Made by a program: the position numbers and the translations under genes
Shown: positions 51,968 through 62,368 of the stretch, piece by piece
Position numbering within the stretch: the stretch's first letter is position 1
Layout: the number at the start of each line of letters is the position of its first letter
Assembly (NCBI GenBank): GCA_002989075.1
Contig: PSQN01000017.1
Coordinates: forward strand, 3,541,453-3,605,452
Source: Arthonia radiata
Taxonomy: Eukaryota > Ascomycota > Arthoniomycetes > Arthoniales > Arthoniaceae
Reading direction: 5' to 3'
Length of the DNA stretch: 64,000 nt
The notes under the pieces: model-generated
The model's input: the letters and a program-made list of their open reading frames with translations, nothing else
What the model was told of the DNA's origin: nothing
The model's database searches: none

Positions 51968-54291
51968 CTAATACCCTTGCGCCGAAATACTAGTTGGCAG
52001 CGGCGGCGGACCCATAGACGCGCGCATCATCTGCTGCATGTCGTGATCCGTAGCGTATACCTCTGCAGGGAACGCATCGCCGCCGTATACGCCGTCGCCA
52101 GCCTCGACAGGACTGGTATCGCTGGCGCCATCCCAGCCAGGTACGACCTCTCCGTCGCCGTAGTTGTCTTCGCCCTCTTCGAAGCCTTCGTCAAAGGGCT
52201 CACCCTCGCCACCCTCGTGCGTGCGTCGATGCTGAGCAAGGTTGTCAGAGCGGCTAAAGCTCTTACCACAGCGTGGGCAAATATATGGGCGCTCTTGTGT
52301 GTGAGTGCGGACGTGGCGCTTCAGGTGCTCTAATCGCTTGAAAGTGCGGCCACAGGCAGGAATGGGGCAAGAGTGGCTCTTCTGTGGGTAGGGACCAATG
52401 TCAGTGGTAGTGGCAGAGCGGGCACGGCGAAAGGCACCGACGCCACCGGCCATCTCACCGCCATTCCAGCTGTCGATCTCGCCGTACTTCTGCTGGTGAA
52501 GAGCAGATGCGGGATCTTCAACAGTGCTGAAAGGACTACCAGCGCGAGAGAGGTGCTGAGGCGTGTCATGTTGACTTTGGCTGACTTGCTGAGAAGGGAA
52601 GTGGGCCATGTAGTTGAAGCCATTGCTATTGTGTTGAACAGGGAGAGACGACGAGCGCTCGTATGCTTGATCATTTGTGGGTGCAAGTGAAACAGAGCGG
52701 CGTAGCTGGCTGGGACGCTGGACAGAGTGCGTGTGAGCGTGGCGGACGGGTCCTGGTGTCGATGTTGGCTGAGAGCTCGAGCCGCCATAGGGCGATGGCG
52801 AACGCCGTCGGCGTTGCTTGTAATTTGGTGAGCCTTCGATGTGGGAGTATATTGGATTGACGGAGCTGGGTGCGAACGCCTTTGGAGCAGGTGCGTAGTG
52901 AGCGCCGTAGCTCTGGCCAGCCATCGAGACTTGGCCGTAATTGGTGGGCATGTCTGACAAGGCGTTGTACAAACCATTGTCTTCGCTGGATGCGTAAGCT
53001 GGCTCTTGGGCGTAGTTAGACACTGGTTGAGGAGGAGTGATCGGTTCGTAGGAAATGCCGCGGTTGCTATAGTTATCGTAGTGTGACTGCGACGACATGA
53101 ATGAAGGAGCCGGTGAGTATTCAAGATATGCCGGTACAGAGCTGTGCCGTTGTGCTGCGCTCATAGGCATGCTGGAGCGGTCATATGGCACGTGGGCGGC
53201 GTACTGCTCCTGCTTGCTGGTCGTTGGCATATGACTGGCCATCTGCGGCGCATAGCTGGCCGCATCGTGAAAGCTCTCTGGTGCGACGCTTGTCATGCTT
53301 TGTGGCACCATCGAGGGTGGTGGCATTGACTCTGTGGCATGGTCGACAGGGGACTCCGAATGCTCATAGCTTTCTTGACCTCCTGCGCTTTGGGGATTGG
53401 CGCTGTTTTGTTGAGCTTTGGTGAGCTGTTCAAACAGAGACTGCGAAGCGTCAAATTGAAACGATAGAGCAGGCTCGGAATTTGCGACTGTCGTAGGCTC
53501 TTGGTTGGCTTTCTCGCGCTTGAGGTCACGTTCGAGGGCATCAAGAAAGAGTCGATCGTGTGGAACGCTGTACCAATAGAACACTTTCTGCTTTTTCTGC
53601 GTGCGAATGCAGTTGTTCTTGTACAGGAAGTCAAGGAAGGCGCTTTTGGGTTCTTCAAGAGAAGCGTCATTGCCGGCTTTCAGGTTGCGCAAGTCGGAGA
53701 AGATACCCTCCTCAAATTTCTTTGAGTTCTTGACGGGACGGCCAAAGGCTTGAAAGCGGAATGCAAGGCATCGTACGATGTCTGTGCCGGTGATATGGAA
53801 GAGGTTGTTCCTGATGCGAGTCAGCGTTGAATAATCAATACGCACTTGGGAATGGGTGATACTTACCAAAGAACGCAAGAAACGTACTCGCCAGTGGGCA
53901 AGAGGAATCGGCGGATGTATTGATCGGGCGACCAGTCGACAGGCGCAGAGATAAGAAAATATTTGACTGGATATCATTGTAAGTGTTTGTTATACTCAAG
54001 ATCTAAGCGCGTAGCTATGCGCTGTTGGTAGGCGTCGACTCACGATTGTCGACTTGCTGTAATGCGATCTGAAACATATCGTTAGCTTTCTTCGTCGCGA
54101 TTTGAGTAAGACAAGGTGATGCAGTCTTACCTGAGCCTGTTGAGGCAGCGACTGCGCGGCACCTGGTGACAGCAAAAAGGTTCTGTTTGGGCGCGTCAGC
54201 AAAGATTATGTTTACTTGCACAATTGACGGCGTACTCAGGCTTCTGAGAGCTGGCGGCAGCGTTGGCCATATTGGCCGGAGCTTGATACAT
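51968..54291 (-). CDS. ste12: Ste12-family transcription factor (SteA type), 691 aa
   Basis: Ste12 acts downstream of the Fus3/Kss1-type MAP kinase in mating, filamentation and, in many pathogens, host penetration. Exons: 54291-54236, 54182-54131, 54068-54044 (25 nt), 53966-53867, 53810-51968; phases agree (2076 nt). Splicing rebuilds the STE homeodomain-like region: IALQQVDN, LKYFLISAPVDWSPDQYIRRF, YVSCVLWNNLFHITGTDIVRC, KKFEEGIFSDLRNLKAG, LYKNNCIRTQKKQKVFYWYSVPHDRLF. The middle is disordered (Ser, Gln, Tyr, Pro). Two C2H2 fingers lie at about 559-581 (CX4CX12HX3H) and 589-609 (CX2CX12HX3H), the arrangement of filamentous fungi that is absent from yeast Ste12. An acidic patch and a short tail end the protein. 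A long pyrimidine-rich flank upstream suggests a long 5' leader. Confidence 0.95.
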
Positions 54292-55780
54292 TGATGGCGA
54301 GCAATAGGCGACCTGATACTGGGGGAGAAGTGGGGGTTTCGACGGTATAATTGAAGAGACGAGACGCAGTCTCAGGTCTCGTAGATGTAAAACAGCGCAA
54401 TCGAGCGCGAGAAGTAGAAACGAACGGCAGTCGAGGCCAGCTCGAGCAACGGAGAAAGGATGAGAAGAAGTGAATAGAGCGTCAACGCTCTTCGGACTCA
54501 ATGGGATGGAGGGTAGGGTGAGCAGTGGTGATGTATGGATGAGTTTCGCAATGGACGATGTTAGAGAGGCGGGAGTGTTTCATATCAGTAGTGCTTCGCT
54601 CAGTTTCAAAGAGAGGGCGAAAGCGACAGCCCTGGACGGTTGTAGGGGAAAGGGGTGGTCAGGGCGCTAAGGAATGCTCGGCTCGGATGGTGATCAGTGT
54701 GCTCTTGTTCCTGCCTTGAGGAGCCGCCCGGTGCTGCCAATCAGCGTCTCGCCCGTGACGTCGGATGCTGGTCAATTTCCAGCTTTTGCTGGCCTCGCTC
54801 TCGGCTGTCGTGAGTCGTCTTCCCCCTCCACACACACCCACCACAAAAAAGGATCCTTCGAGGTCCGGGGAGCGTCGATCTCTCTCGCACACGGACATGC
54901 AGTCTCGCTGCGTTCCTTTCTCTACACTTCGTGTTTTAGTCTTGATCAAATTTTTGGCTCACCTTCTCAGTTGTCCAAAATAGAGTGCAGACGAAGTCGT
55001 GAAGCTCTTGCCTATCCGGTCGTTCTGGATTACCTGCCTTGGTTATCAGGCGCCCCGGTCTTGGCAACACCTTACTCGTACCGTGCAGACGTTCGTGTTT
55101 CACTATCTCAAGCTTGCCCTGGAGCCTGCTAAACCTAATGCACACCTAAAGCTTCACGCAACTCAAGGGATAATCTACGGTTTAGCGAATAGGCACATCG
55201 TTCACAACCCCTCACCACACATGCAGATTCCAGAAGGTCTGCACCTCTGAAACAGATGTCAGCGTCCCATACAGGTAGCCACAAGGCCGGGCTCGGGTGA
55301 CAACGCTGCTTTGAGTGCATACTGATCAGGTATCCAAGAGCCACCGCAGCCGCATCCCTGCTTCTTTCGGGCAAAGACTTAACCACCATTCTTGGTCGGT
55401 TGGCCCGCAGAGCACGACCCTCTTACCCAACTTGACACAACCCACCACCGAGAACCGTCACTTTGCCCGCGTTGCTCGTAAACACAATCAAGTAACGCAA
55501 GCAAGGCTTGAGAGCAGGCTGTCGCGGCCGTTCTTGCTCCGAAAGACTCACTCTATCTTGTGAGTACGATCGCCAAGATGGCTGTTGGATATAGAGCAAC
55601 AGCCTTGTTGGCGAAACCGCTTATCCTTCGCCGTGGCGGCCGTTGACTGTCCGGCAGCAATCGAAGACGACTGCTGTCCACATCACCTCTAACATCTCAT
55701 GTGAGACCTGGCGATGTCAACAACCCCACTTACCACGTGCAAGAGCCTTTCCGTGTCTTCGCACGTTCTGAAGGATGAGC

Positions 55781-56040
55781 ATGCCGACAAAGCCTTTCGG
55801 CAGGCCGCTTTTGGACAAGCCCGCTCACATCATCGAAATCCTGCCCTCGGACATCCTACAGCGGTATGTGCAGATCCTCGCATCGTTCGCGCTTTGGACC
55901 AGGCAGCAATCGCAAGGCCATGCTTAAGCATCCTGAATCGTTCCGGGGAAACCGTTATTCCGATCCGCGTCCTTAGCGATGTCAAGTTTCACTGTGTATC
56001 TCTTCGCTTATGCCTTCATTGCTGCCGGCACCAGCCCTAG
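55781..56040 (+). pseudogene. Possible decayed F-box gene fragment
   Basis: From an ATG at 55781 one frame reads IIEILPSDILQRYVQI, like the first half of an F-box, and stops at 55927. A second frame overlapping it reads IVRALDQAAIARPCLSILN, like the second half, and runs to 56040. The two halves lie in different frames, as if a 1-nt indel or an unrecognised intron separates them. A good donor (CAGCG|GTATGTG, about 55,862) is present but does not restore a long frame. This is a tentative reading of a short motif. Confidence 0.22.
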
Positions 56041-57377
56041 AGTCAAGACAGGCCCGTCATACTAGGCGGTGGCTCGCGCACGTGGCAATATGCTTGATGC
56101 AAAAATTTAGGCGAACAACTTGTTAGGCTACCAGGCCATGAGTCTATATTTTTGTAAGGCCGGTATCGTATACGTGCACGGCTATTGCGAACGCAGTACA
56201 ACGCAACGCTGGAACGTGTCCACTGTGGTCCACAGAGCCTCCTGCGTACACGGGTAAGCAACCCCATGGAAAAGAAATCAGAGGTACCTTCACGTGGCCT
56301 CCACATAGATGGACACCAACCTAATGGTCCAAGAGCACTGCATTGCCAATCGCTGATAAACTTATGTCTCAACATGGTGGTCACACATTGATTCCTTGAT
56401 CCATGTGAGCGCTCCACATTCCTCCGCGCGATTCGACGCTACATGTTTCACTCTTGATACACCATGGATGAGATCGAGGCAGGCTTCGGCTCCTTCGCGA
56501 GAAATCCCTTACTAACATAACATATTGGCGATGGCACGTATTATCAAGCTTAGCAATTATGATAGTACTGAAGCGGCTTTTCGAGATGCACATTCCTTCA
56601 CGCCTCTGTTCTCGTCAAATAACGGTACGGTTTTCTCACCTGACCGTTCCGCCTTCCCGCTCTCGAAATGGTTGTAGAAGGCTATGAGTCCACAGCGTCA
56701 ATCAAGAGGGCCAGAATTTGAATCCTAAACGTCAAGACAGAGAGTCCATGGCCTCTCAATCCTGTTTCATGGGGCTCGAGTCTGGAATTGGAAAGCAACG
56801 GACCAATTACCTGTTTGGAAAGACATTGGCGAGGCCAGTTGAAACCTCCGTACCCGGCTGGAGCTCAAGACTTCTTCGCAGAAAATCTTTCAGTGAGCAT
56901 CTGGCCTGTGTATCACGGCATCTTATTTTCGGCATCCCGAGCACACGTTTATACTAGCGGCACGAACAACACTCCGGCCATCTGGTGATCCTGAGTAGAT
57001 TCCGTTGCTACACATTGGGTGAGATAGCTCAGAGATACGCGGAAGATCTGAACGGGCTTTGCCAAAGATAGACAATGTCTCCACTTCGCAGGTTATGCTC
57101 CGTGGTTAGCATCAGTCCTCCATCACGAGAAGTGACTATCTTTAGCCGCTCCACACGAAACAAGGTCGGAGTTTGGAACAGACGGTTAGTGGGAGGACGC
57201 AGCGGTCGCTCTCAGATTGCTTGTTCTCGTTTTCCGATTCTTCTTGCGCTGGCCATCAGATGAGAGATAGGTAATGCAGGCCTGCTCCCGACAGTGCTCA
57301 GCAATCACAGTCTTCTGACAGTCAAGAAAAATGCATTTACCCTCACGCACAGGATTTCTCCTCGCTTTTCTGTGACC

Positions 57378-57677
57378 ATGACGGAGGTCATTAGAGCCGT
57401 TCGTGGCTCAGTCAATCTTCCTCGCTCGTTGGTTACTTATGAAGTGGATTCTGAGGACCCCTTTCTGCTGCTTTGTACTGCAGGAACAATGCATACCTCC
57501 AATTTGGTCCCGCAGCAAACTGCTTATCATGAGGCATTTCGCCACATCCTCGTAATGACACAAATTCCGAACACTCCCCTTATGAGAATTGATACGCCTA
57601 AATCAGACAGCATTTTCAAATCACTAAATCACTTAGGCATCTGCGTAGACCCATACGGCCCGCTCAGTCGGACATGA
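57378..57677 (+). CDS. Weakly supported hypothetical protein, 99 aa
   Basis: Open frame from an ATG (GACCATGA) with no recognisable family. It looks moderately protein-like (VNLPRSLVTYEVDSEDPFLLLC, then QTAYHEAFRHILVMTQIPN) with no signal peptide. The region is otherwise empty. It could be chance or a gene remnant. Confidence 0.2.
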   Translation: MTEVIRAVRGSVNLPRSLVTYEVDSEDPFLLLCTAGTMHTSNLVPQQTAYHEAFRHILVMTQIPNTPLMRIDTPKSDSIFKSLNHLGICVDPYGPLSRT

Positions 57678-58528
57678 TTATTGCAACAATAGAAGGGCGT
57701 ATGCCTTAGTGGTAGCCGCAGTCGTAATGTAATGGACCGAACACCCATGTAAAGAGGGACAAATACCGACTTGAACGAGACAAGATCAACATCGTAAGGG
57801 TCTCAGTGTCTGTTAAATTCACAACTGGCTCTACATGAACTTTTAAAAGCAGGAAGGAACCCCGCATCCAAGCTGAAGCAGCATTCTACCTGCAGCGCCG
57901 GCGATCGGACTTGCAGAGCGATGTGAGAAAAAAGAAAAGAGGAAGGTGCCGCGGCTATCGGATACCATCGAGAGGTGCAATTGATGAGACAACATACGCG
58001 ACTGCACTCGTCACAATATTGGAGGTGTCTGCAGCTCTCGCCGTCTACCGCTCTAGCAAGAGTGCCGCTACGCTTGGAGACTGAAGGCAGACTCGGAACG
58101 CCCTAAGAACATGTAGACCCGATGGTCTGCACATAGTCTCTCCCGTGGCGCTCTATGGCAGCGCAATCGGGCCTTCATCAACGCTTGCAGCGCAGCTTCA
58201 CCCTTTGCGTTCGCGTCTGCACGATTTTCAACGGCATGGTAGTCGTAACGGTAATCGCCTACGCGTGACATTCATTATTACAGAGTCAGCTTTTTCAAAT
58301 TTCATCTCAGGAGCCTGCACGATGATGCTACTACCCTCCAGGTTACTTTGGAACCCGGCAACGTCGGCGATCCAGCACCGTGCGACCACATTTTAGACTC
58401 CTACTCCGCTGGTGCGTGTGCTCCTATACCTTTATTCATCTCCACGCAAGACTTCTGCAACTCTGTGAACAACGCTGACTCACCTCAACTCTCGGGTCAA
58501 GCTCGCATACCTTCCTAATAGCCACTGG

Positions 58529-59105
58529 ATGGCTGTCGATGATTCTCAGTCCCTTGTTGATGTCTTTTCTCTCTATCTTAGCACTACCACGACACCTGAA
58601 ATACCAACAAAAGATTGTGTACCTACCTTTCTACGCTAGGTATCTGAGACTGCCACTTACCAAGCACCTTAACTCAAACCTACGCTCGAGACCAAGTACT
58701 TCTTCTGGCTCATCCAGTGCACATACGACCCGCGATTCTTCGAGGCCCCGCAGCTTTGAGCTTCCTCAACCTTCCTCTGATCAGCTGAAAGAACTCATTC
58801 TACCCCGTCTCCTCCCCATCGTCTTTTGGTATCCACATTGTCGAAACTACACATGCAATCTTCACACACCACTCCGCCAAGAGTACGCACCACTCGTGCC
58901 AAGAACATCACGCTTACTATCTTCGCGATCACACACATGCCATCTTCACACACCACCTGTGCCCAGAACATCACGCTTACTATCTTCGAGATCGCACACA
59001 TGCAATCTTCACACACCACCTGTGCCAAGAACATCACGCTTACTATCTTCGAGATCGCACACATGCAATCTTCACACACTACTCCGCCAAGAACATCACG
59101 CTTAA
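58529..59105 (+). other. Unassigned open frame running into a minisatellite
   Basis: From the ATG at 58539 a 188-codon frame starts with a hydrophobic segment (MILSPLLMSFLSILALP), passes a Ser-rich stretch and then reads 21-residue repeats through the tandem array. A second ATG at 58529 in another frame gives a short hydrophilic peptide. Because the repeat unit is a multiple of three, long frames here are expected without selection, so I do not call a gene. Confidence 0.15.
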
Positions 59106-59160
59106 TATCTTCGCGATTACACACATGCAGTCCTCACACGCCACCTGTGCCAAGAGTACC
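58849..59160. repeat. Minisatellite, five copies of a 63-bp unit
   Basis: Units begin with ACACATGC at 58849, 58933, 58996, 59059 and 59121. Spacings are 84 (a 63-bp unit with a 21-bp insertion), 63, 63 and 62. The core holds CTTCACACAC, GCCAAGAACATCACGCTTA and ATCTTCG. Copies differ by a few substitutions, and the fourth lacks 1 bp. The unit is divisible by three and lacks stops in several frames, so 21-residue repeats appear on both strands. Confidence 0.9.
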
Positions 59161-59676
59161 TCTAAAAGACCTCAACCGCACTTTCACATGCTTTAGATTC
59201 ACTAGATTTTGCAGAAGAGTAAAGGACAAGCGGTAGGCGAACTAGGCGATTGGCGTTGCGTCGAGGCTGAGGTTTCTGTTGGAGCGGGGAGGATGAGAGG
59301 GGTGCTAGGATGATGGGTGTGTGTATGGCTTTGATCTGTAAAGGGTTAGACATAACGGTGTGGGTGGAGATGTGTAACAATTGAGGGCGATGAGAAAAGG
59401 ATGACTACGCCGAGAACGAAGCAGAGAGTGTAGCATGAGAAGAGGAGAGCGAGGGCGGCGGCTTAGGCGGAGCCATCGGGCGATTGTAAGTGCAAGTCCG
59501 CAGGGAAAAGCGGGGACTGGGACAGTACATCAAAATCAACTGATTGCGTGGAGTCACGTCCCAGACATGACCGAAGCCAGCCAACGGATGTCCCACGGCA
59601 CACCCAACTACCAACCGTACCCCAACCCAAACCCCCCGCTCCAACACCATCAACAACCCCATATCCAGTACCCACC

Positions 59677-60301
59677 TCACCAATCCTGACACCGCCACCC
59701 ACTCGGCGGATGCGCCGCAAACCCCGGCGGAAACAACCCATGCACCTCCGTATTATCGAACCCATGCGGGAGCTCCCAGCACTTCTTCCAGTCGGGGTGA
59801 CTCGCCTGCTGCTCATTCGGCACCATACTCGTGTTCGGCGGCGGAGGGGGCGCGACGGACGTGGCTTTGGCCTGCTTGGCTTTGGCCTGCTCGGCTTTCG
59901 CGCCGCCTTCGGAGTAGTGGGGGCCTGTGACGGGACCTCTTGCGCCGTCGGGTGCTGGTGCTTTGGTGGGTGCGGGGGCAGGCGCGGTCTTGGGGTGGGC
60001 GTTGTTTTGGATTGCAAGGGCCAGGGCGGCTGCGGCGGCGATGGCTTTGGGGTCGGCTGGGGGGGGTGCGGGCAGAGAGGGGGCGGGTGCTGGTTGTGAG
60101 GGTGGTGGTGCTTGTGGAGAGTGGGATGTTGGTGCGGAGGGAGGCAGTGACTTGGGCGGCGGCGGGGAGAGTGGGTCGCGTTGCCCAAAACTCGAGCCAA
60201 TTGGTGACTGTGGGTGTTGGCCCGGCTGGCAGACGAGGCGTGGGTGCCACCAGGGCGCTTGCGGAGGCCGTCAGGGCGAAGACGAGAAAGGAAGTGTACA
60301 T
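59677..60301 (-). CDS. Small secreted protein, 193 aa (two exons, short intron)
   Basis: I do not recognise a family. The ATG at 60301 opens a classic signal peptide (MYTSFLVFALTASASAL). The well-formed mature region lies in another frame, open from about 60271 to the stop at 59677. Joining 60301-60251 to 60207-59677 uses a 43-nt intron (GTGGCA...CCACAG) and keeps phase (582 nt). The mature part is Pro/Ala-rich (PPPPKSLPPSAP), has a Lys/Ala repeat (AKAEQAKAKQAKA), and ends in a compact aromatic segment with two Cys: HPDWKKCWELPHGFDNTEVHG and PPSGWRCQDW. Low complexity and secretion suggest a cell-wall or effector-like protein, which is inference. If the intron is not real, this is a frameshifted gene. 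Confidence 0.55.
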
Positions 60302-60561
60302 CAGGAAATGAAGGAAACTATGATTTAGAATGAAATAGGGACTTATCTGGCAATGAGTGTGATGAGATCTCAGAGAAGTCCGAGGCGCTCTGGGCGAAGC
60401 TTGATATTGCTAGGACCGAACAAAGAACAGTGGCGTCGAGGCATCCTTGATTTGGCCAAAGAGCAAATTCGAGCCCAGGTTGAGTCGTCCATTTCCTTTT
60501 CTTCACTTCTATGTTCAACATGTCCACGATTGGGAGAAGGTTGACCACCGTCCAATGCTGC

Positions 60562-62156
60562 TCATGCGATAACGCTGCTCTCCTCGACTTCCTTTCGCTG
60601 TTCTTGCTGTGCGTCCCCGTTGACTAATAAAGCGCCAGTTGACTTACCGTAGACATCGCCGAGGACCACGCGGAGCTGAGAGAGGAATTTGATCACTTCC
60701 TGCTCCGTTCCCACTGTAACTCTAAGGCACCCCTCACATCCATGCTCCTTGCCTCTGAATCTCACAACAACACCTTTTCTCTCTGCCAACTGCTCGTACA
60801 CTCGCATGGCGATCGCGCTGTCGGGCTTGCCTTTCGGCTTAGCCAGGACTTCTACGAGTAAGAAATTTGCATCGAAACTACCACGGAAGCGGCCGATGCC
60901 AGGTACTTTTGGCAGCTCTTGAATCAACCTTGTGCGCTGCCGTACGATCGCTTCCCTGTGCTCGTACATTCTCTCCAAGTGTGGGCCGTTGGGCTGTAAA
61001 GCACGTGTCGCGATCCGGCTCGTTAGCTCCGACACGTTGTATGGCGCCTTCATGCTGTTCAAGAGGCCTGCAACCTCGCAACTTGCAAACGCTGCACCCA
61101 GCCTGATGCCGGCGAGTCCGAAAGCTTTCGATAGTGTTTGCATTACTACAAGATTAGGATACTGTGTTACGAGTGGTGCGAGCGATGATGATGGCGGTGC
61201 GAAGTCTATGTATGCCTCGTCAACGCATATGATGCCGTTGAAAGTAGGGTGGTTGAGAAGTTGCTCGATGGAGTTGGCCGGAAGGACAGAAGCTGTGGGG
61301 TTCCCCGGCGAAGTGACGTATATCAGCTTTATGCTCTTGTCCTCGCCGATCTTTTTTGCTACAGCTTCGACATCTAGTCTGAAGTCTGCTGTCTCGGGGT
61401 CGGGGCTAGAGGTGGGTGATGCTGCGCCCGCAGCGTTTGGTATGAGCGGAACATGGACTACGTCGACATCATTGGTCTGCGCCGAGACAGCATACATGCC
61501 ATAGGTGGGAGGACACGTCATCAATTTGTCTTTGCCTGGAACGCAGAAGCATCGAATGAGAGCATCGATAGCTTCGTCTGAGCCAACGCCAACGAAAAGA
61601 TTTGAATGTGAGAGGGGAGTGGCTACTCGAGCCGGCTCATTGCGAAGGTCGCAGATGAGTTGTTTGAGCTCGTGCTGGTGGCTGCGAATGGTCAGGCGAC
61701 TTTCGAATGGGACGCGTTGCAGGAAACGTACGGGTCCGGGTAGCGATTGAGACCTGGCGAATGCTCGTCAGTGGCACTTCATGTGGACAGCAGCAAGTGG
61801 GTAGGTCTCCAGGTGTGCAAGGGATCCGGGCTGCCGGAATGCTGTTCAAACGTACCTCTGAGGTCCAGCTCCGTCTGGTCGTTGGCGTCACTCAACTTTC
61901 CATCCTTCGAGAGAGCCAGCCCTGGGCCGTAGGCGTTCTCGTTGGCGTCTAACAGTACGTTTGTGCCATCATCCTTGTAGTCACTGTTTCAGCCAAAGCT
62001 GCTGCTTAGCTTAGCGATCTTTGGCTTCACATGGGTGTAGTTGGAGGTGTAAACATACTCTCGCGCACAACGGTATGGCTTGAGGGCTAAGATGTTTGGC
62101 CGCGCGCATGTCTGTAGATTGAAAGCAGACGTCTTGCGAACGCCATTGACTGCCAT
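60562..62156 (-). CDS. his5: Histidinol-phosphate aminotransferase His5, 455 aa
   Basis: A PLP enzyme that converts imidazole-acetol phosphate and glutamate to histidinol phosphate in histidine synthesis. Exons are 62156-62059, 61983-61856, 61753-61732 (22 nt) and 61681-60562; the phases fit (1368 nt). Splicing rebuilds CARPNILALKPYRCARDDYK, VLLDANENAYGPGL, LRGLNRYPDPHQHELKQL and LFVGVGSDEAIDALIRCF, the canonical N-terminal order. The PLP lysine is K268 in TLSKAFGLAGIRLG. TSPGNPT and VDEAYIDFA carry the other cofactor contacts, and a late RFRGK-type segment binds phosphate. The C-terminus has about 20 extra polar residues. Only 260 bp separate its stop from the secreted-protein start on the same strand, and no gene lies there. 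It diverges from faf1. Confidence 0.95.
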
Positions 62157-62368
62157 GCTGAATATATGCAGCTGTCTTCCAACTCAACCTCGCGGTGCCT
62201 AATTCTATCAAGAAGAGATCGGACGATAGCTGAGTTAACATGTACTCCACCCTGTCGTTACTGCCAAAGTTACAAAATCGGTATCGCCGTTATCTCCACT
62301 TTCCGATGTAGAAGCATTCCGAGAGCGAGAATTCAAAATCAGAATCCTCAGGCGTGACGAGGTACAAA

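Larger units (their letters stand above)
54292..58528. other. 4.2-kb region nearly devoid of genes
   Basis: It begins with the ste12 promoter and leader (pyrimidine-rich on the transcribed sense strand). After that, frames are short and overlapping on both strands. Two weak signals are listed separately: an F-box-like fragment (55781-56040) and a 99-codon frame (57378-57677). I see no terminal repeats, transposase, tRNA or rRNA. Confidence 0.45.

Noticed and set aside
54070-54076. TGAAACA, matching the pheromone response element bound by Ste12, within the ste12 gene
   Set aside because: It coincides with the pyrimidine tract and acceptor of intron 2 (read on the other strand), which explains the sequence; a single 7-mer is expected by chance.
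59463-60200. 245-codon His/Pro/Arg-rich minus frame and a 183-codon plus frame over the secreted-protein gene
   Set aside because: Composition is low-complexity and lacks a signal peptide; the neighbouring frame ending in the Trp/Cys module is far more protein-like.
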